Of a stretch of 64,000 bases of DNA, positions 27,312-37,629 are shown in pieces. Source of the DNA: Pseudomonas mosselii (GTDB lineage Bacteria > Pseudomonadota > Gammaproteobacteria > Pseudomonadales > Pseudomonadaceae); contig NZ_QJRP01000001.1 in assembly GCF_003205295.1 (NCBI RefSeq), positions 1 through 64,000 of the forward strand, written 5' to 3'. The notes under the pieces were generated by a model. The model saw only the letters and a program-made list of their open reading frames with translations. It had not been told where the DNA came from and searched no databases. Within the stretch, counting starts at the first letter, position 1, and each line of letters opens with the position of its first letter. The translations under genes were made by a program, and so were the position numbers.

Positions 27312-28985
27312 ATGCCTCAACCAAGCTACACGCGCGGCCGTCAAGACAAACCCTTGCTCACCCTGACCATCGGCCAGGCCTTCGATGCCACCGTCGCCCT
27401 TCATGGCGAGCGCGAGGCGCTGGTGGTGCGCCACCAAGGATTGCGCTACAGCTGGCGCGAGCTGGCCGCCGAGGTCGACGTGCATGCCCGGGCCTTGATG
27501 GCGCTGGGCGTGGAGGTCGGCGAGCGGGTCGGCATCTGGGCGCCCAACTGCGCCCAGTGGTGCATCCTGCAGTTGGCCACGGCCAAGGTCGGCGCGATCC
27601 TGGTCAACATCAACCCGGCCTACCGCGTGGGCGAGCTGGACTACGTGCTGCGCCAGTCCGGCTGCCGCTGGCTGGCGTGCGCCGGTGCCTTCAAGACGTC
27701 CGACTATCACGCGATGGTGCAGGAGCTGGTGCCTGAGCTGGCCACCCATGCCGTGGGCGCACTCGCCAGCGAACGCCTGCCCGACCTGCGCGGGGTGATC
27801 AGCCTGGCCGCCGAGCCGCCCGCAGGCTTCCTGCCCTGGGCCGCGCTGGCCGGGCGCGCGGGGGCGGTGGAGCCTGCCGCGTACGAGGCCCGCCAGCAGG
27901 GGCTGCAGTTCGACCAGCCGGTGAACATCCAGTACACCTCCGGCACCACCGGAGCGCCCAAGGGCGCGACCCTGAGCCACTACAACATCCTCAACAACGG
28001 CTACATGGTCGGCGAGAGCCTGGGCCTGAGCGAGCGCGACCGCATGGTGATCCCGGTGCCGCTGTACCACTGCTTCGGCATGGTCATGGCCAATCTGGGC
28101 TGCATCACCCATGGCAGCACCATGGTCTACCCCAACGATGCCTTCGACGCCGAACTCACCCTGCGTGCCGTGGCCGAGGAGCGCGCCAGCATCCTCTATG
28201 GCGTGCCGACCATGTTCATCGCCATGCTCGATCACCCCAGCCGCCCCGTGCTGGACCTGTCCAGCCTGCGCAGCGGCATCATGGCCGGTGCCACCTGCCC
28301 GATCGAGGTGATGCGCAAGGTCATCGAGCAGATGCACATGGCCGAGGTGCAGATCGCCTATGGCATGACCGAGACCAGCCCGGTGTCGCTGCAGACCGGC
28401 CCCGACGACGGCCTGGAGTTGCGCGTGACCACCGTGGGCCGCACCCAGCCGCAGTTGGAGACCAAGCTGGTGGACGCCGACGGGCGCATCGTTGCCCGGG
28501 GCGAGATCGGCGAATTGTGCACACGGGGCTACAGCGTGATGCTCGGTTACTGGGACAACCTGCAGGCCACCCATGACGCCATCGACCCGTCCGGCTGGAT
28601 GCACACCGGCGACCTGGCGGTGATGGACGATGACGGTTATGTGCGCATCGTCGGGCGCAACAAGGACATGATCATTCGCGGCGGCGAGAACATCTATCCG
28701 CGTGAGCTCGAGGAGTTCTTCCACACCCACCCGGCGGTGGCCGAGGCGCAGGTTGTGGGGATTCCGTGCAGCAAGTATGGCGAGGAGGTGGTGGCGTGGA
28801 TTCGCCTGCACCCCGGGCACAGTGCCAGTGCCGAGGAACTGCAGCAGTGGTGCAAGGCACGGCTGGCGCATTTCAAGACGCCACGGCATTTCCGCTTTGT
28901 CGATGAGTTTCCGATGACGGTGACGGGGAAGGTGCAGAAGTTCCGGATGCGCGAGATCAGCGTCGCGGAAATGGGCAGCAAATGA
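27312..28985 (+). CDS. Acyl-CoA ligase (AMP-binding), liu-associated
   Basis: A 557-residue fatty-acid/branched acyl-CoA synthetase. The phosphate loop is YTSGTTGAPKGATLSH near 215. Other motifs are PLYHCFGMV, IAYGMTETSPVS, WMHTGDLAVMDDDGY and the C-terminal PMTVTGKVQKF with its lysine near 545. It is divergent from liuA, with LiuR-like boxes between them. It probably activates a branched or medium-chain acid for entry into the same pathway, but its substrate cannot be read from the sequence. Confidence 0.9.
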   Translation: MPQPSYTRGRQDKPLLTLTIGQAFDATVALHGEREALVVRHQGLRYSWRELAAEVDVHARALMALGVEVGERVGIWAPNCAQWCILQLATAKVGAILVNINPAYRVGELDYVLRQSGCRWLACAGAFKTSDYHAMVQELVPELATHAVGALASERLPDLRGVISLAAEPPAGFLPWAALAGRAGAVEPAAYEARQQGLQFDQPVNIQYTSGTTGAPKGATLSHYNILNNGYMVGESLGLSERDRMVIPVPLYHCFGMVMANLGCITHGSTMVYPNDAFDAELTLRAVAEERASILYGVPTMFIAMLDHPSRPVLDLSSLRSGIMAGATCPIEVMRKVIEQMHMAEVQIAYGMTETSPVSLQTGPDDGLELRVTTVGRTQPQLETKLVDADGRIVARGEIGELCTRGYSVMLGYWDNLQATHDAIDPSGWMHTGDLAVMDDDGYVRIVGRNKDMIIRGGENIYPRELEEFFHTHPAVAEAQVVGIPCSKYGEEVVAWIRLHPGHSASAEELQQWCKARLAHFKTPRHFRFVDEFPMTVTGKVQKFRMREISVAEMGSK

Positions 28986-29069
28986 TCTGGCCCCCAGGGC
29001 ACTCGGTCGAAGGCTTCAAGTGAACGCGCCCCGCGCCTGAACGCGGGGCACGCTACCGTACGCCTGGCT

Positions 29070-29276
29070 CTACTTGCGTTTGACATTGGTGGCGTACGGC
29101 TTGTTTCCCACCATCTTGATATCGAACGTCACCTCGACGTCATCCTCCAAGCCCGTGGCCTCATCCTTGGGCAGGTACACCCGTGTTCCTTGATGTTTGT
29201 AGTCGATGTAGCCATATCCTTGCTCGTCGTCGAACTCCACCACTGTTCCGGTCTTGCCTTTTGTATCGCTCATCAT
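29070..29276 (-). CDS. Cold-shock-domain-like small protein
   Basis: A 68-residue protein with a cold-shock-like beta-barrel pattern: KTGTVVEFDDEQGYGYIDY, where QGYGYID stands for the RNP1 motif KGFGFI, and a C-terminal EVTFDIKMVGNKPYATNVKR. The usual RNP2 motif (VFVHF) is replaced by RVYLPK, so nucleic-acid binding may be weaker or different. Start at 29276 or 29273 (two adjacent Met codons), with agggtgg upstream. It lies downstream of the giant Rhs gene on the same strand. Confidence 0.75.
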   Translation of the reverse strand: MMSDTKGKTGTVVEFDDEQGYGYIDYKHQGTRVYLPKDEATGLEDDVEVTFDIKMVGNKPYATNVKRK

Positions 29277-29370
29277 TGCCACCCTCGTCGTCATTGCCTA
29301 TGGATGCGCTTCTCCCAGCGTGGATGGGAAAAGCGCTGGTGCGCGGATTACTGTCAAACCGCCGGCAGGC

Positions 29371-32300
29371 TCACCACCAGAACCTCACGCTGTGCGTGGC
29401 CGGTGGCAACTTGTGTACTGGGGTCATGGACGGAAGCTGGGGTACCTGCGCGGCTGAAGAGTCGCCCGCGTTCCTTACGCTGATCGCGGTGCTCGCCGTT
29501 CGCTCAGGTTGCTCCTCGGCCTGCTGCGCCAGGCGTTGATTCTCCAGATCTATGCTGGACCGGATCGTGCCTTGCAAGATATTGGCATTGAGCACGTTCC
29601 CGACAGCGTCGGCGGCATAGGCGGCGCCCTGGTACATGCGCGTTTGCATGACCGGCGAGAGCAATCCCTTGCTTTGCATGTAACCGCCAGTTTTCCCGAG
29701 CGCGCCTGATCGTGCGAAGTTGGTCGTGGACTTTTCACCGATTTCAACGGTTTCAGTCAGGTGATACTTCAGCCGCCGCCAAGGGCTGCCCAGCTTGCCA
29801 GGTGCGCCCAGCCCACCCAGCGCATCATCGACAAACGTGCTCGCCCGGGCCCCTACACGGGCTGCGCGCAGCCCTTTCAACCCGGTGCGCGCCAAGGTCT
29901 TGGTCGCGTTCCACACCACCTTGGCGCCCTTTCCGACCAGCTTGGCCCCCGTTGCCAGGAGCTTCAGCCCTTTCAGGCCAAGCTTGAGCAACCCGGAGAA
30001 GCCCAAGGTACTCAACACCCCTGTAGCGACCGAGACGATGCTAAGTGCCCTGGACAATTTTGGGTTGGAGTCCGCCGTGAACACCGCCGCCACTTCGAAG
30101 GCGAACGACAGCACACTCATCACCGTGACGAACCCCAGCATGATCGCCGCCATGCCCCCGGTGAAGACGGTCAGCACCGCGCCGACCACGGCCACCAATG
30201 CCGAGAACGCCAGGCCTCGCCAGCGACCGCCCACAGGCATCTTCTGGGTGTCCTGCAGTGCCTGTTGGAAAGTGGCCAGTTGGTTGCTCTGGTCCCAGCG
30301 GCTGAGCATGATGGCCCCACTGGGATCGTGCAGGTTGACCGGGTCCGGGCAGTGGACGTAGCCGTTGATGCCCCCTTCGCCGAACGGGCTGAGCCAATCC
30401 GGCTGGGCATAGCGGCGCAGTGTCGGGTCGTAGCTGCGGTAGCCATTGCCGGCGTGGTAGTGCCCGGTGAGGGGATCGCGGCGCATGCCGTTGTAGCCGT
30501 TGACCAAGCCGGTCAGCGCTTTGCCTTCGCCGAACGGCAGCAGCGGTGCCAGTTCCAGCTTACCGTTGCTGACCTGCCCGGCTACGCCGACCTGGGGGTC
30601 GTCGATCAGCCAGCGCACCTCGTTTTCAGCGTATTGGGCCAGGCCGCCGGTCAGGCTTGTGCGTTGGCTGACCTTGCCGTCCTTGTCATAGTGCAGCTCG
30701 CCAATCAGTTCATCGCCTTCGTAGCGCAGCTCGCGGGTGCTCTTGTCGCCCTCGAGGTACTGCGCCGCCAGGCGCTGGCTGCCGTCGTACTCGTAGCGGG
30801 CCAGGAGGTTGCCTGCGCTGTCGTGGACCTTGTCGAGCTGGCCGGCGGCGTTATAGCTGAAGCGGTGCTCGCCGGCGGCATCGGTCAGGTAGCCATTGTC
30901 GTTCCAGGCCACCTTGTGGGTGTCCTCGCCACGGGTGACCCCTGTCAGCTGGGTCGGGTCGGTCTTGGCATAGGCCAGGTCCTCGGTCTGCGTCTTGCCG
31001 TCAAAACCGGTGGTGACGCATTGGGTGAGGTTGCTCAGGGCATCCCAGCTGAAGTCCTGGGCCTTGACCGCCGTGCCCTGTGCGTCTTGCGGGCAATGCT
31101 CGGCGGCGCTGGCCTTGCATTCATACTTTTGCAGGCGGTCGAGCGCGTCGTAGGTGAAGTGCTCGGCGCGCAGCTGCTTGCCTTTCTCGTAGCTGGTCTT
31201 GCTGGCCAGGCGGCCATCGCCGCGCCAGGTCAGGCACTGCTTGAAGCATTCGCTGCCGTTGCGCAGGAAGCGCCGGGTCACTTCCTGGCCAAAGCCATCG
31301 TACTCGCTGAGCACCTGCCAGCGGCCGCCGGCCTTGAGTGCCTGGGCCTGACGCGACTGCAAGCGACCCTGTGCGTCGTAGCGGTGCACCACCTCTTCGT
31401 GGTCCTGGCAAGTGCGCAGCACGCGGTCCAGGCGGTCGGTGAACACCCGTTGCCAGTGGCCGTCGGCGCGCAGCGAGGCCAGCGTCTGCCCACGCAGGCT
31501 CTGCCAGCGAGAGCCCTTGCGCGTGGCGCGGGGCGAGGTTTGCTCGACCTGCTGGCGCCCGGGCAGGTTTGCATCGCGGTAGGCCTGCGTCCAGCCGCTG
31601 GACATCGTAGTGTCGCTGGCGGCTGAGGCCAGGGTCAGCGTGTCGTCCTTGTGGGTGAGGCTGGAGAGGGCCTGGTCCTTGGCCTTGAAACTCATGCCCT
31701 CGGTGTTTTGAACGGTGGTGAGGGTGGTCTTGTCGGGCAGGGTCACGGTCGTGTCCGTGAAACCGTAGGTGCGCTTGCCCACGGTGCGCGAGGTCAGCGT
31801 GCTGACTTTACTCACCTTTTGCGTCGCCACCACCTTGCCGTCTACCTTGAGTTCGGTGGCGTGGATGCTCAGGCCGTGGTAGCCGTACTCGACGGTGGAC
31901 TTGTCGGGGCGCGTGACCCGGGTCACCCTGCCTATCGCGTCGCGATCCAGGCTATAGGTATGGGTTTGCTTGCCCAGGGTGCGTTCGTACTTGATCACCT
32001 GGCCTGAACTGTCGAAGTGCCTGAGCAACTGCATCTGCGTGTGGCCGGCAGTGTCGGTCAGACGTTCCACCTGCTCGAAGGTGCCGTTCTTGCGGTGGGT
32101 GTAATCGGTGTTGCGCTGGAACAAGCATTGCCCGTCGAGGCCCTGTTCGACGAGGTGCTGGCTGGTGATGTCCTGCGTTGCCGGCGCTTCGAACACGAAG
32201 GCGCTTTGAACTGCGTCGTTCTCGTCCTTGACCTGGGCTTGCAGCGCGTTGCGCATGCCCGGCCCATCCAGGCCGCCTTGCTCCCTGGTCCAGGCTTGCG

Positions 32301-35300
32301 GCCCCACGCCCAACACCGCCGGGGTCATTTCCACCACGGCTTGGCCGCCAGGCAGGTAATCCCAGGTGCAACTGGCCAGCACCTGCGAGGTATCCAGGCC
32401 TTGCAGGCTGCATTGTTCCAGCGGGACATAGTGCTGGGTGCCGTGTTTGCGCCACTCGCGTCGCCAAATCCGTTGCAAACCGTCCAGGTAGCTGCGGCTG
32501 ATGTCCTTGTTCGCATGGGCGTGCGTGGCGACCCTGCCGTCAGCCGAATAGGTGGTGACGGTCTGCTCATCGGCTTGCTGGTCCTTGTCCTTGCCCGTGC
32601 CGCCTGCCTTGACCAGGTAGCGCGTCTCCTGGGTCACGCGGTCCAGCGCATCGTACTGCCAGTGCACCTCTTCCCCTTGCGCCACCTGTTCCAGGCGCCG
32701 CCGGGCATGGCGTGAGCGCAGCTCTTTGCTGAGCTGTTCGGTACCGGCCTCGGTGGTGACGCTGACGCGTACCACGATGCCGTCACTGTTCGGGTTGTCC
32801 TCGAACGCTTGGAGATTCTTCAGCTCGAAGCGCTGCTTGCCCAGGTGAGTGACCTGGGTGTCCTTCACCGACCACTGCATGACCTTGCTTTGCGAGGTCT
32901 TGGCGCTGACCACCGAGACCTCGGTGCTGCGCTGGCGCCACAGCAGGGGGGCGGAGGCGCCGACCAGCGCCCAGGTGGCGTCGGTGTCGAGCCGGTCGTC
33001 CTTGAGCTGGCCCTTGACCCCCTCGATCACGACCACTTGCGCCTGCTCCAGCAGGTCGCGCTTGCCACGTTTCACCTGGCGGTAGCCGAACAGGCGCAGC
33101 CCCTTGGGATTGCCGAACGGGTCGCACTGGTACTCCGCCATGACCGGTGCCGGGGCATAGTCCGGAATCAGCGGGCAGTTCAGGGTCGGCAGGTCTTCCA
33201 ACCCTTCCAGTGTATTGAGCGTGAACGGGTTGTCGCCGGCCTCGGTGTAGTAGCAGCGGTACAGCGTGTGCTCGTCGCTCTTGTGCAGGCGCTGGATGTT
33301 GCCGGCCAGGTCTTCTTCCTGCGTGGCCACCTCCACCGTGCGGCCCAGCGCGTCGCGCTCCGAGCGGGGGACGCTGGCCAGCAGCCGGGAGATGCTGGCG
33401 GCCAGTTTCGGGCGGTCGGCGTTATCGGACTTACTGAAGAACCCCTTGAGCAGCTCACGCTGGCGTTCGACCAGCACCGCCCCGTCTTTCACCTTTAGCT
33501 TGTCGCTGTCGGCGCCGGCCTTCAAGGCGTAGAGCAGTTCGGCAAACTCATCGCCTGCGCCCGTATAGCGGTAGCCTTTGGTCAACCGATGCTTGTCGCC
33601 TTTCTTCTGGTTCCCGCGGGTGCTGAAGGCCAGCCAATGGTCCTGCTCCGAGGCCACCCCGCGCAGCAGTTCGAAACGCTCGATACGACCGTCGTGCTTG
33701 ACGTGACCGTGCACCAGCAGGTGCTGCTCCCGGGCTCCATGCGCGCCGCACTCGTACTCGACGCTGACGATCCGCTGATCGGTCGCCAGAAAGTCCCCGT
33801 CGTAGCGGTAGGTCGCCACCTGGTTCTGTTGCCCATCGCCTGGCAGCAGAGCATGCAGCAGCACCCGGGGCAGGCCAGGGCGACGCTTTTTTTCCTCTTC
33901 ATTGCGCGCTTGCCAGGGTCGGTACTTCACGCATTCGACCGACCCATCCAGTTCCCGCAGACCGCACAGGACCCGGTCCAGCGTCGGGTCGTCGTCGTAA
34001 TCGCAGTCGACCTGTTGCAATACCTTGCCGTTCTGCTCGCGTTTGAGCGTACGCAGCAGATAACCCTTGAGGTCGAGATTGACCTCGTACTTCTCGGCCT
34101 TGCTGTCCGGCCAGACCTGCATTTTCACCTGCGAGGCTTTTTTCTCCTGCGGTGTGACGTACTCCGCTTTGAACAATGCCTCCTTGCCACTGTTGACCGC
34201 CAACAGCAGGAACTGGCCTTTCTGGCGCTTCCACTCCAACGTCAACTGCTCACCGTAGGGCGACTCGATGGTCGACGGCAGCAGCAGCACGAACGGCCTC
34301 TCGTATTCGGCGATGCGTCGTTTCAGTTCCTTGATGTTCTTGTCACCCTCCCACGCGTTGACCGCTTCGTTGTAATCGAGGGCCGCAGTGGCGTAGTAGA
34401 GCCAGGGAACGCACATCAGTATCCACTGCTGCCAGTTTTCCGGTTTTGCCGGGAAGTCAGGGCTGGACTTGTCGCGGATGGCTTTCAACGTTTTCACGAC
34501 GAGGTCGTGGAATTCCTTGTTCGGTTCTTCGTCGTCGCTACCTTCGGCGGCAGGCTTCTTCAGAACCTCCTGGCGGCCGCTGGGCAGATCAAGAATGAAC
34601 TCACTGTAATCCTTGTTGCTGCGCACCACGCAGGAGGCCAGCTTGAGCGCCTTGCCTTTGCCCAGGTCGGTCCATTGCGCGTCTGTGAACTTGACTTGGA
34701 CGCCATCGGCCAGCGTCAGCAGCCTTTCACGCATCTGCACGCTGGAAAAGCGCCAGGCCCAGCCATCGCCCAGCCCGGCCTCGTTGGCGCGCAGCGCCGA
34801 ATAGTGCAAGATCAGGTCGCACGCCGGGCCTTGGCCATGCAAGCCCTGCAGGCTGGCCACTGGGTAATGGGCGTGGAACAGTCCCGTACGGGGGTCTACT
34901 CCCGATTCGCGGTGGCCGGTGGTGTCGAACAGTTCGGAGCGGCTGGTGTTACCGTAGTCCTCGCAGAGGAAACTGATTTCCGTCCACTCCTTGAGCGCCT
35001 TCGGTGGGTTGAAGCTGACAGGCTTGGGAGCGCGCCACAACCGGGTGGCCTGCAAGGTACCGATATGGCCCACGGTCAAGGCAGCTTTGCCGCGCTCGGA
35101 CTCTGGGAAGCTCAGGTAGATATTGTACGTCTGCTCGGCCAGCGGCCCTTGCCAGGTGATGGTATCGCCAGTGACCAATACAGGCCACACAGGTAGGGGC
35201 GTGCGTTGAGAGAGATAAATCTCGTGGCAGAGCTTAGCGGCCCGGCCGAGATAAGTTATGGCGTTGTAGTCTTCCTGCCTCACCTGCATCTCCCCTTGCA

Positions 35301-37563
35301 GCGGCACCGTCGGTTCCTCCCGAAGAGCATCCCCCAGCCCAGCCTTCTCCAGAGCCACCCCCAGAGCCATCGCCGCATCTGCCAGAGCCACCTCGTCTGC
35401 CTGCTCTGCTTCCATCGCCTTCGCCAAAGCGATGGAACTAATACCAATGGCCTTGATGACATGGTCCACGATGGAGGCTACGTTAGCATCGGAGTTAAAT
35501 TTTTCAGCGATTTTTTCAGCAATCTTATAAGCGGTTTTGAGTAACGTATCGGCGGTCGCTTCGACGGTGTTATCGTTTACATTGACGAATTCCATTAGAG
35601 AATAACTGAGGCTGGAATTGAGTATGTCCTTTGCGATGTTGGCTTTTAGTTCAACGGCGCCCTCGATAGCGTCCAGATCCTTATCGGGGAATTCGTCACT
35701 GGGGTCGAGTGTGGCGAGAACTTTACGGAGCATCTTTTTGTAAAGCGCCTCATAGATATCTTCGTCAACGTCTTTCCAGTACGTTTCGTAGGTTTTGGCG
35801 TCTCCTGCCCTGAAAGTGGTCTGGATCGCAGCATTTTTTATGACGAGCTGTGTGTGAATGGCGTAGTTATTTGCAAAATCCTCTAAATATTTAACGTCAT
35901 AGTTACATCGGGGGATAGCCTGGATTAAAGCCGTGGCTAAGTTGGCGGCGCCGTTCAAGGTTGTGAGTTCAGCGAACGTTGCGGCGATAGGCACGTTCGC
36001 CGCGACAGATGCATCCACATAGGCGTTGTAGGTCTCTATGAGGCGTTCGGCATTGTCCTGCCGCGGCACGCAAGTCATTACCCGGTAGCCTTTCTTGCGC
36101 GCCGCCTCGTCAAGGCGAAACACCCGTTCTGCGCCCGTAGAACTGATGGTCACCGCGGTCATACCTTCGCCTGGCTCGACAGTTATTTCTATGGGGTCGG
36201 TGGCCGCATCACTTGGCCACTCATCGCTGTTCAGCAGATGCAACCCATAATCCTTGGTGCTCCAGCCGTCACCGTCGCCGACGTTATCCAGCGCGACCTG
36301 CAGTTCAGCCTGCCTGGGTAGCCACAGCTGCTTGTCATCCTTCACACACAGTTCCGGCCATTTTTGCGCTTCGATGAAGCTGGCCAATGCCTTTACCCAG
36401 CTTGCCTGGTTGTCGGGGACTGTCTCGCAGTCCTGGGGCCGGAACAGCGCGTGGTGCAGCAATGCCTGATTGCCGGGATGGCGCACGGTCACCAGCACGG
36501 CATCTGCCGAGGCCTTGAAGGCTGTCTTCAGCAGCGGGCCTTCGACCGCATGCTCGTCACCCGGCAGTGTGGCGAAGATGCGCAGGCCGTCGCCGCGCTG
36601 TTCGAGCAGCGCCGTGGTCTTGTCGAGGCGCAGGTAGGGGGCGACGTCCGATTCTGCCAGCGCTGCGGCCCAGGGTTCGAGCCATTTGCCACTGGCGCGC
36701 TGCGCCTTGTCCGGAGCCCAGGCATGGTGGCCGAGCAGGCGCTGGGAGAACGCGTCGTAGACCCACGCATGCAGCGCGCCACCGCTGGCTACCGCGCTGG
36801 CATCGAATGCATCGCTGGCCCACCAGTCCACCTCGGTCAGGGTCACGCTCAGTTCGGCGTGCTGCGGCCCCCAGAAGGCGTTGCCTTGGTCGCCCGGAGT
36901 CACCGTGCAGGCTGCCGCGTCCAGCACACCGGCGCGCAACAGATGGCTGTCACGGTTTATCTGCGTGCACAGGGCCTTGCTCCAGCCACTGTCCGCTTCG
37001 GCGGTAAACAGGTGCTGTTCGTGCAGGGCCTGGGTCTTGAGGTCGCGCACCTGCAGGCTCAGGGTCTTGCCCTTGGCCAGCGAGAAATTGTCGTCACACG
37101 CCAACACCTGGACGCAGTTGCTGCTGAATGGCGCGGTGCTGAACGCCCGGTAGTCGGCCTGGCACCATAGACGCGGCGTCGCATGGCTACTGGAGAACGC
37201 ATTGTCGTCGCTCCAGCCCCCGGCCGTAATTGGCTTGCCGGAGGTGGCGAGCTGGTCGGCGAAGTCTGCGAGCCACTTCGTGGCGTCCAGCTTGTCGGCT
37301 TTCGCTATGTAGTCGATCCGGGTCAGTTCGCCAGTGCGACGGTGTACCAGGCAGGCACTGATGGTTTCGTCCTTGGCCAAGGCGCGACCGGCCTTGATCG
37401 GGCACAGGCTGTACCAGCCACCTTCGACGCTGCCCACCCGTTCCAGGCCGAAGTCCTGCATGTCGGGCAGGCTGCCGTCGGGTTGATTGCTGATCTGGTA
37501 GGGCACCTGGAAGGTGTTGGTATCCGCTATGGGTTTGAGGTCAACGGAAGAGGTGGTAGCCAT
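29371..37563 (-). CDS. Giant Rhs/YD-repeat protein
   Basis: About 2730 residues. The C-terminal half has many YD repeats (YDALDRV, YDGSQRL, YRYDGD) and an Rhs core end: MRRDPLTGHYHAGNGYRSYDP, then QPDWLSPFGEGGINGYVHC and DPVNLHDPSG. In Rhs and TccC proteins this closes a shell and marks self-cleavage before a variable tip. The tip here is about 260 residues, with long hydrophobic segments (ALVAVVGAVLTVFTGGMAA and others), then basic repeats (LKGLKLLATGAKLVGKGAK). No catalytic motif is recognised. The N-terminal half has no signal peptide. Residues about 535-780 are AT-richer and strongly helical. The Met at 37563 has ggag nine bases upstream and is preferred to 37578. No immunity gene is seen downstream. 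Confidence 0.88.
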   Translation of the reverse strand: MATTSSVDLKPIADTNTFQVPYQISNQPDGSLPDMQDFGLERVGSVEGGWYSLCPIKAGRALAKDETISACLVHRRTGELTRIDYIAKADKLDATKWLADFADQLATSGKPITAGGWSDDNAFSSSHATPRLWCQADYRAFSTAPFSSNCVQVLACDDNFSLAKGKTLSLQVRDLKTQALHEQHLFTAEADSGWSKALCTQINRDSHLLRAGVLDAAACTVTPGDQGNAFWGPQHAELSVTLTEVDWWASDAFDASAVASGGALHAWVYDAFSQRLLGHHAWAPDKAQRASGKWLEPWAAALAESDVAPYLRLDKTTALLEQRGDGLRIFATLPGDEHAVEGPLLKTAFKASADAVLVTVRHPGNQALLHHALFRPQDCETVPDNQASWVKALASFIEAQKWPELCVKDDKQLWLPRQAELQVALDNVGDGDGWSTKDYGLHLLNSDEWPSDAATDPIEITVEPGEGMTAVTISSTGAERVFRLDEAARKKGYRVMTCVPRQDNAERLIETYNAYVDASVAANVPIAATFAELTTLNGAANLATALIQAIPRCNYDVKYLEDFANNYAIHTQLVIKNAAIQTTFRAGDAKTYETYWKDVDEDIYEALYKKMLRKVLATLDPSDEFPDKDLDAIEGAVELKANIAKDILNSSLSYSLMEFVNVNDNTVEATADTLLKTAYKIAEKIAEKFNSDANVASIVDHVIKAIGISSIALAKAMEAEQADEVALADAAMALGVALEKAGLGDALREEPTVPLQGEMQVRQEDYNAITYLGRAAKLCHEIYLSQRTPLPVWPVLVTGDTITWQGPLAEQTYNIYLSFPESERGKAALTVGHIGTLQATRLWRAPKPVSFNPPKALKEWTEISFLCEDYGNTSRSELFDTTGHRESGVDPRTGLFHAHYPVASLQGLHGQGPACDLILHYSALRANEAGLGDGWAWRFSSVQMRERLLTLADGVQVKFTDAQWTDLGKGKALKLASCVVRSNKDYSEFILDLPSGRQEVLKKPAAEGSDDEEPNKEFHDLVVKTLKAIRDKSSPDFPAKPENWQQWILMCVPWLYYATAALDYNEAVNAWEGDKNIKELKRRIAEYERPFVLLLPSTIESPYGEQLTLEWKRQKGQFLLLAVNSGKEALFKAEYVTPQEKKASQVKMQVWPDSKAEKYEVNLDLKGYLLRTLKREQNGKVLQQVDCDYDDDPTLDRVLCGLRELDGSVECVKYRPWQARNEEEKKRRPGLPRVLLHALLPGDGQQNQVATYRYDGDFLATDQRIVSVEYECGAHGAREQHLLVHGHVKHDGRIERFELLRGVASEQDHWLAFSTRGNQKKGDKHRLTKGYRYTGAGDEFAELLYALKAGADSDKLKVKDGAVLVERQRELLKGFFSKSDNADRPKLAASISRLLASVPRSERDALGRTVEVATQEEDLAGNIQRLHKSDEHTLYRCYYTEAGDNPFTLNTLEGLEDLPTLNCPLIPDYAPAPVMAEYQCDPFGNPKGLRLFGYRQVKRGKRDLLEQAQVVVIEGVKGQLKDDRLDTDATWALVGASAPLLWRQRSTEVSVVSAKTSQSKVMQWSVKDTQVTHLGKQRFELKNLQAFEDNPNSDGIVVRVSVTTEAGTEQLSKELRSRHARRRLEQVAQGEEVHWQYDALDRVTQETRYLVKAGGTGKDKDQQADEQTVTTYSADGRVATHAHANKDISRSYLDGLQRIWRREWRKHGTQHYVPLEQCSLQGLDTSQVLASCTWDYLPGGQAVVEMTPAVLGVGPQAWTREQGGLDGPGMRNALQAQVKDENDAVQSAFVFEAPATQDITSQHLVEQGLDGQCLFQRNTDYTHRKNGTFEQVERLTDTAGHTQMQLLRHFDSSGQVIKYERTLGKQTHTYSLDRDAIGRVTRVTRPDKSTVEYGYHGLSIHATELKVDGKVVATQKVSKVSTLTSRTVGKRTYGFTDTTVTLPDKTTLTTVQNTEGMSFKAKDQALSSLTHKDDTLTLASAASDTTMSSGWTQAYRDANLPGRQQVEQTSPRATRKGSRWQSLRGQTLASLRADGHWQRVFTDRLDRVLRTCQDHEEVVHRYDAQGRLQSRQAQALKAGGRWQVLSEYDGFGQEVTRRFLRNGSECFKQCLTWRGDGRLASKTSYEKGKQLRAEHFTYDALDRLQKYECKASAAEHCPQDAQGTAVKAQDFSWDALSNLTQCVTTGFDGKTQTEDLAYAKTDPTQLTGVTRGEDTHKVAWNDNGYLTDAAGEHRFSYNAAGQLDKVHDSAGNLLARYEYDGSQRLAAQYLEGDKSTRELRYEGDELIGELHYDKDGKVSQRTSLTGGLAQYAENEVRWLIDDPQVGVAGQVSNGKLELAPLLPFGEGKALTGLVNGYNGMRRDPLTGHYHAGNGYRSYDPTLRRYAQPDWLSPFGEGGINGYVHCPDPVNLHDPSGAIMLSRWDQSNQLATFQQALQDTQKMPVGGRWRGLAFSALVAVVGAVLTVFTGGMAAIMLGFVTVMSVLSFAFEVAAVFTADSNPKLSRALSIVSVATGVLSTLGFSGLLKLGLKGLKLLATGAKLVGKGAKVVWNATKTLARTGLKGLRAARVGARASTFVDDALGGLGAPGKLGSPWRRLKYHLTETVEIGEKSTTNFARSGALGKTGGYMQSKGLLSPVMQTRMYQGAAYAADAVGNVLNANILQGTIRSSIDLENQRLAQQAEEQPERTASTAISVRNAGDSSAAQVPQLPSMTPVHKLPPATHSVRFWW

Positions 37564-37629
37564 TACGTAGTGCTCCATGCGGCAAGAACCGTGAAGCTAG
37601 CTTTTAATACGTGCTCGCCAGCGCCCACA

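Noticed and set aside
29761..35196. Long plus-strand open frames (about 620 and 535 codons) opposite the Rhs gene
   Set aside because: Both follow the third-codon-position pattern of the minus-strand Rhs gene and have no recognisable features.
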